From NCBI GenBank assembly GCA_023456995.1, contig JAEWNU010000100.1, positions 1 through 7,199 on the forward strand: 7,199 nucleotides of DNA. Reading direction: 5' to 3'. Both the position numbers and the translations under genes were made by a program. Under the pieces are notes generated by a model. It made no database searches. It was not told the origin of the DNA and was given only the letters and a program-made list of their open reading frames with translations. This stretch comes from Bacillota bacterium. GTDB taxonomy: Bacteria; Bacillota; Clostridia; Oscillospirales; Ruminococcaceae. Shown one piece after another: positions 6,657 through 7,199 of the stretch. The stretch's first letter is position 1. Each line of letters opens with the position of its first letter.

Positions 6657-7199
6657 CTACTTTACCATGCTGGCAACTTCGTCAGCGAAGTTATCCTGCT
6701 TTTTCTCAATGCCCTCGCCCTTTTCATAACGGACAAAAGAGACAATTTCAATGCTGCCGCCCAGCTGCTTGGCAACATCCTTGGTGTACTGAGAAACAGT
6801 GATGTTACCGTCCTTGACAAAGGGCTGCTCGATCAAGCATGCATCCTGATAGAACTTTTTATTCAGTCTGCCCTCAACCATCTTCTCCAGAACCTGCTTG
6901 GGCTTGTTGGCGTTTTTGGGATCCTCCTGCGCCTGAATAACGAGGATTTCTCTCTCCTTAGCAACATCTTCGGCGGGAACGTCTTCCTTCTTCAGGTAAG
7001 TGGGGTTGATTGCAGCAATCTGCATTGCGATATCCTTAGCATATTCTTTGAACTCGGGCTTGTCGGCAACATTGGTCTCAAACTTAACCATAACACCGAT
7101 CTTGCCACCGCCGTGAACATAGCTGACGAGATCACCCTCCATGCAGACAAAACGGCGGATCTTGATATTCTCGCCGATAGTCAGCACCTTCTCCTGCAC
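6657..7199 (-). CDS. tsf: elongation factor Ts, C-terminal part (5' end outside window)
   Basis: Elongation factor Ts is the nucleotide exchange factor that releases GDP from EF-Tu during translation. The window holds the last 180 codons, from the conserved IGENIKIRRF region (about residue 8 of the fragment) through the core and dimerisation region to the conserved end: MVEGRLNKKF, then EKGEGIEKK and FADEVASMVK. The stop is TAG at 6657-6659. Compared with E. coli EF-Ts (283 residues), about 120-125 N-terminal residues, including the EF-Tu-binding TGAGMMDCKKAL region, lie beyond position 7199. The GTG at the edge is an internal valine codon, not the start. In most bacteria rpsB lies just upstream and pyrH often downstream; here tsf ends in a terminator and pyrH does not follow. 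Base composition is near 50% GC, like the ABC genes. Confidence 0.97.
   Translation of the reverse strand: MQEKVLTIGENIKIRRFVCMEGDLVSYVHGGGKIGVMVKFETNVADKPEFKEYAKDIAMQIAAINPTYLKKEDVPAEDVAKEREILVIQAQEDPKNANKPKQVLEKMVEGRLNKKFYQDACLIEQPFVKDGNITVSQYTKDVAKQLGGSIEIVSFVRYEKGEGIEKKQDNFADEVASMVK

Noticed and set aside
1..7199. CRISPR array, insertion sequence, tRNA or rRNA genes, toxin-antitoxin or defence genes
   Set aside because: I looked for regularly spaced repeats, transposase motifs, cloverleaf-like segments and small paired ORFs, and saw none I could support.

Overview
The window looks like chromosomal DNA of a low- to mid-GC Gram-positive anaerobe of the Clostridia, possibly near the Oscillospiraceae/Ruminococcaceae. 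The evidence is a lipoprotein-type sugar-binding protein with an Ala/Ser/Pro linker, a MsmX/UgpC-type ATPase, strong AGGAGG-like ribosome binding sites, AT-rich intergenic DNA and a Firmicutes-like elongation factor Ts. This placement comes from protein style, not from a database search.

Left part (1-4220): parts of a CUT1-family (MalFGK2/MsmEFGK-type) carbohydrate ABC importer. On the minus strand a substrate-binding lipoprotein (1084-2433) is followed by a MalF-type permease (38-991). A GC-rich perfect hairpin without a U-run lies between them. The expected second permease (MalG type) is not in the window; if present it lies beyond position 1. A terminator-like inverted repeat overlaps the permease stop at the very edge. 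On the plus strand, divergent from these genes, is a complete ATP-binding subunit (3017-4165). The 583-bp divergent intergenic region is very AT-rich. It holds candidate promoters for both directions, a LacI-like core operator, a perfect 10-bp inverted repeat, several further copies of its ATTGTAAT half-site, and a possible structured leader ahead of the ATPase.

Middle (4166-6282): a bidirectional Rho-independent terminator separates the ATPase from a convergent dCache-type methyl-accepting chemotaxis receptor on the minus strand. The receptor is AT-richer than its neighbours and has its own candidate promoter.

Right edge (6557-7199): the C-terminal 180 codons of elongation factor Ts (tsf) on the minus strand, ending in a textbook terminator with a UUCG loop. 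pyrH does not follow it.

Working together: the lipoprotein captures a sugar or oligosaccharide outside the cell, the permease (with a missing partner) moves it, and the ATPase supplies energy. The nearby chemoreceptor could guide movement toward nutrients, but nothing in the sequence ties its ligand to the transporter. I found no clear sign of a new defence, mobile or biosynthetic system. The most interesting material is the non-coding regulatory structure.
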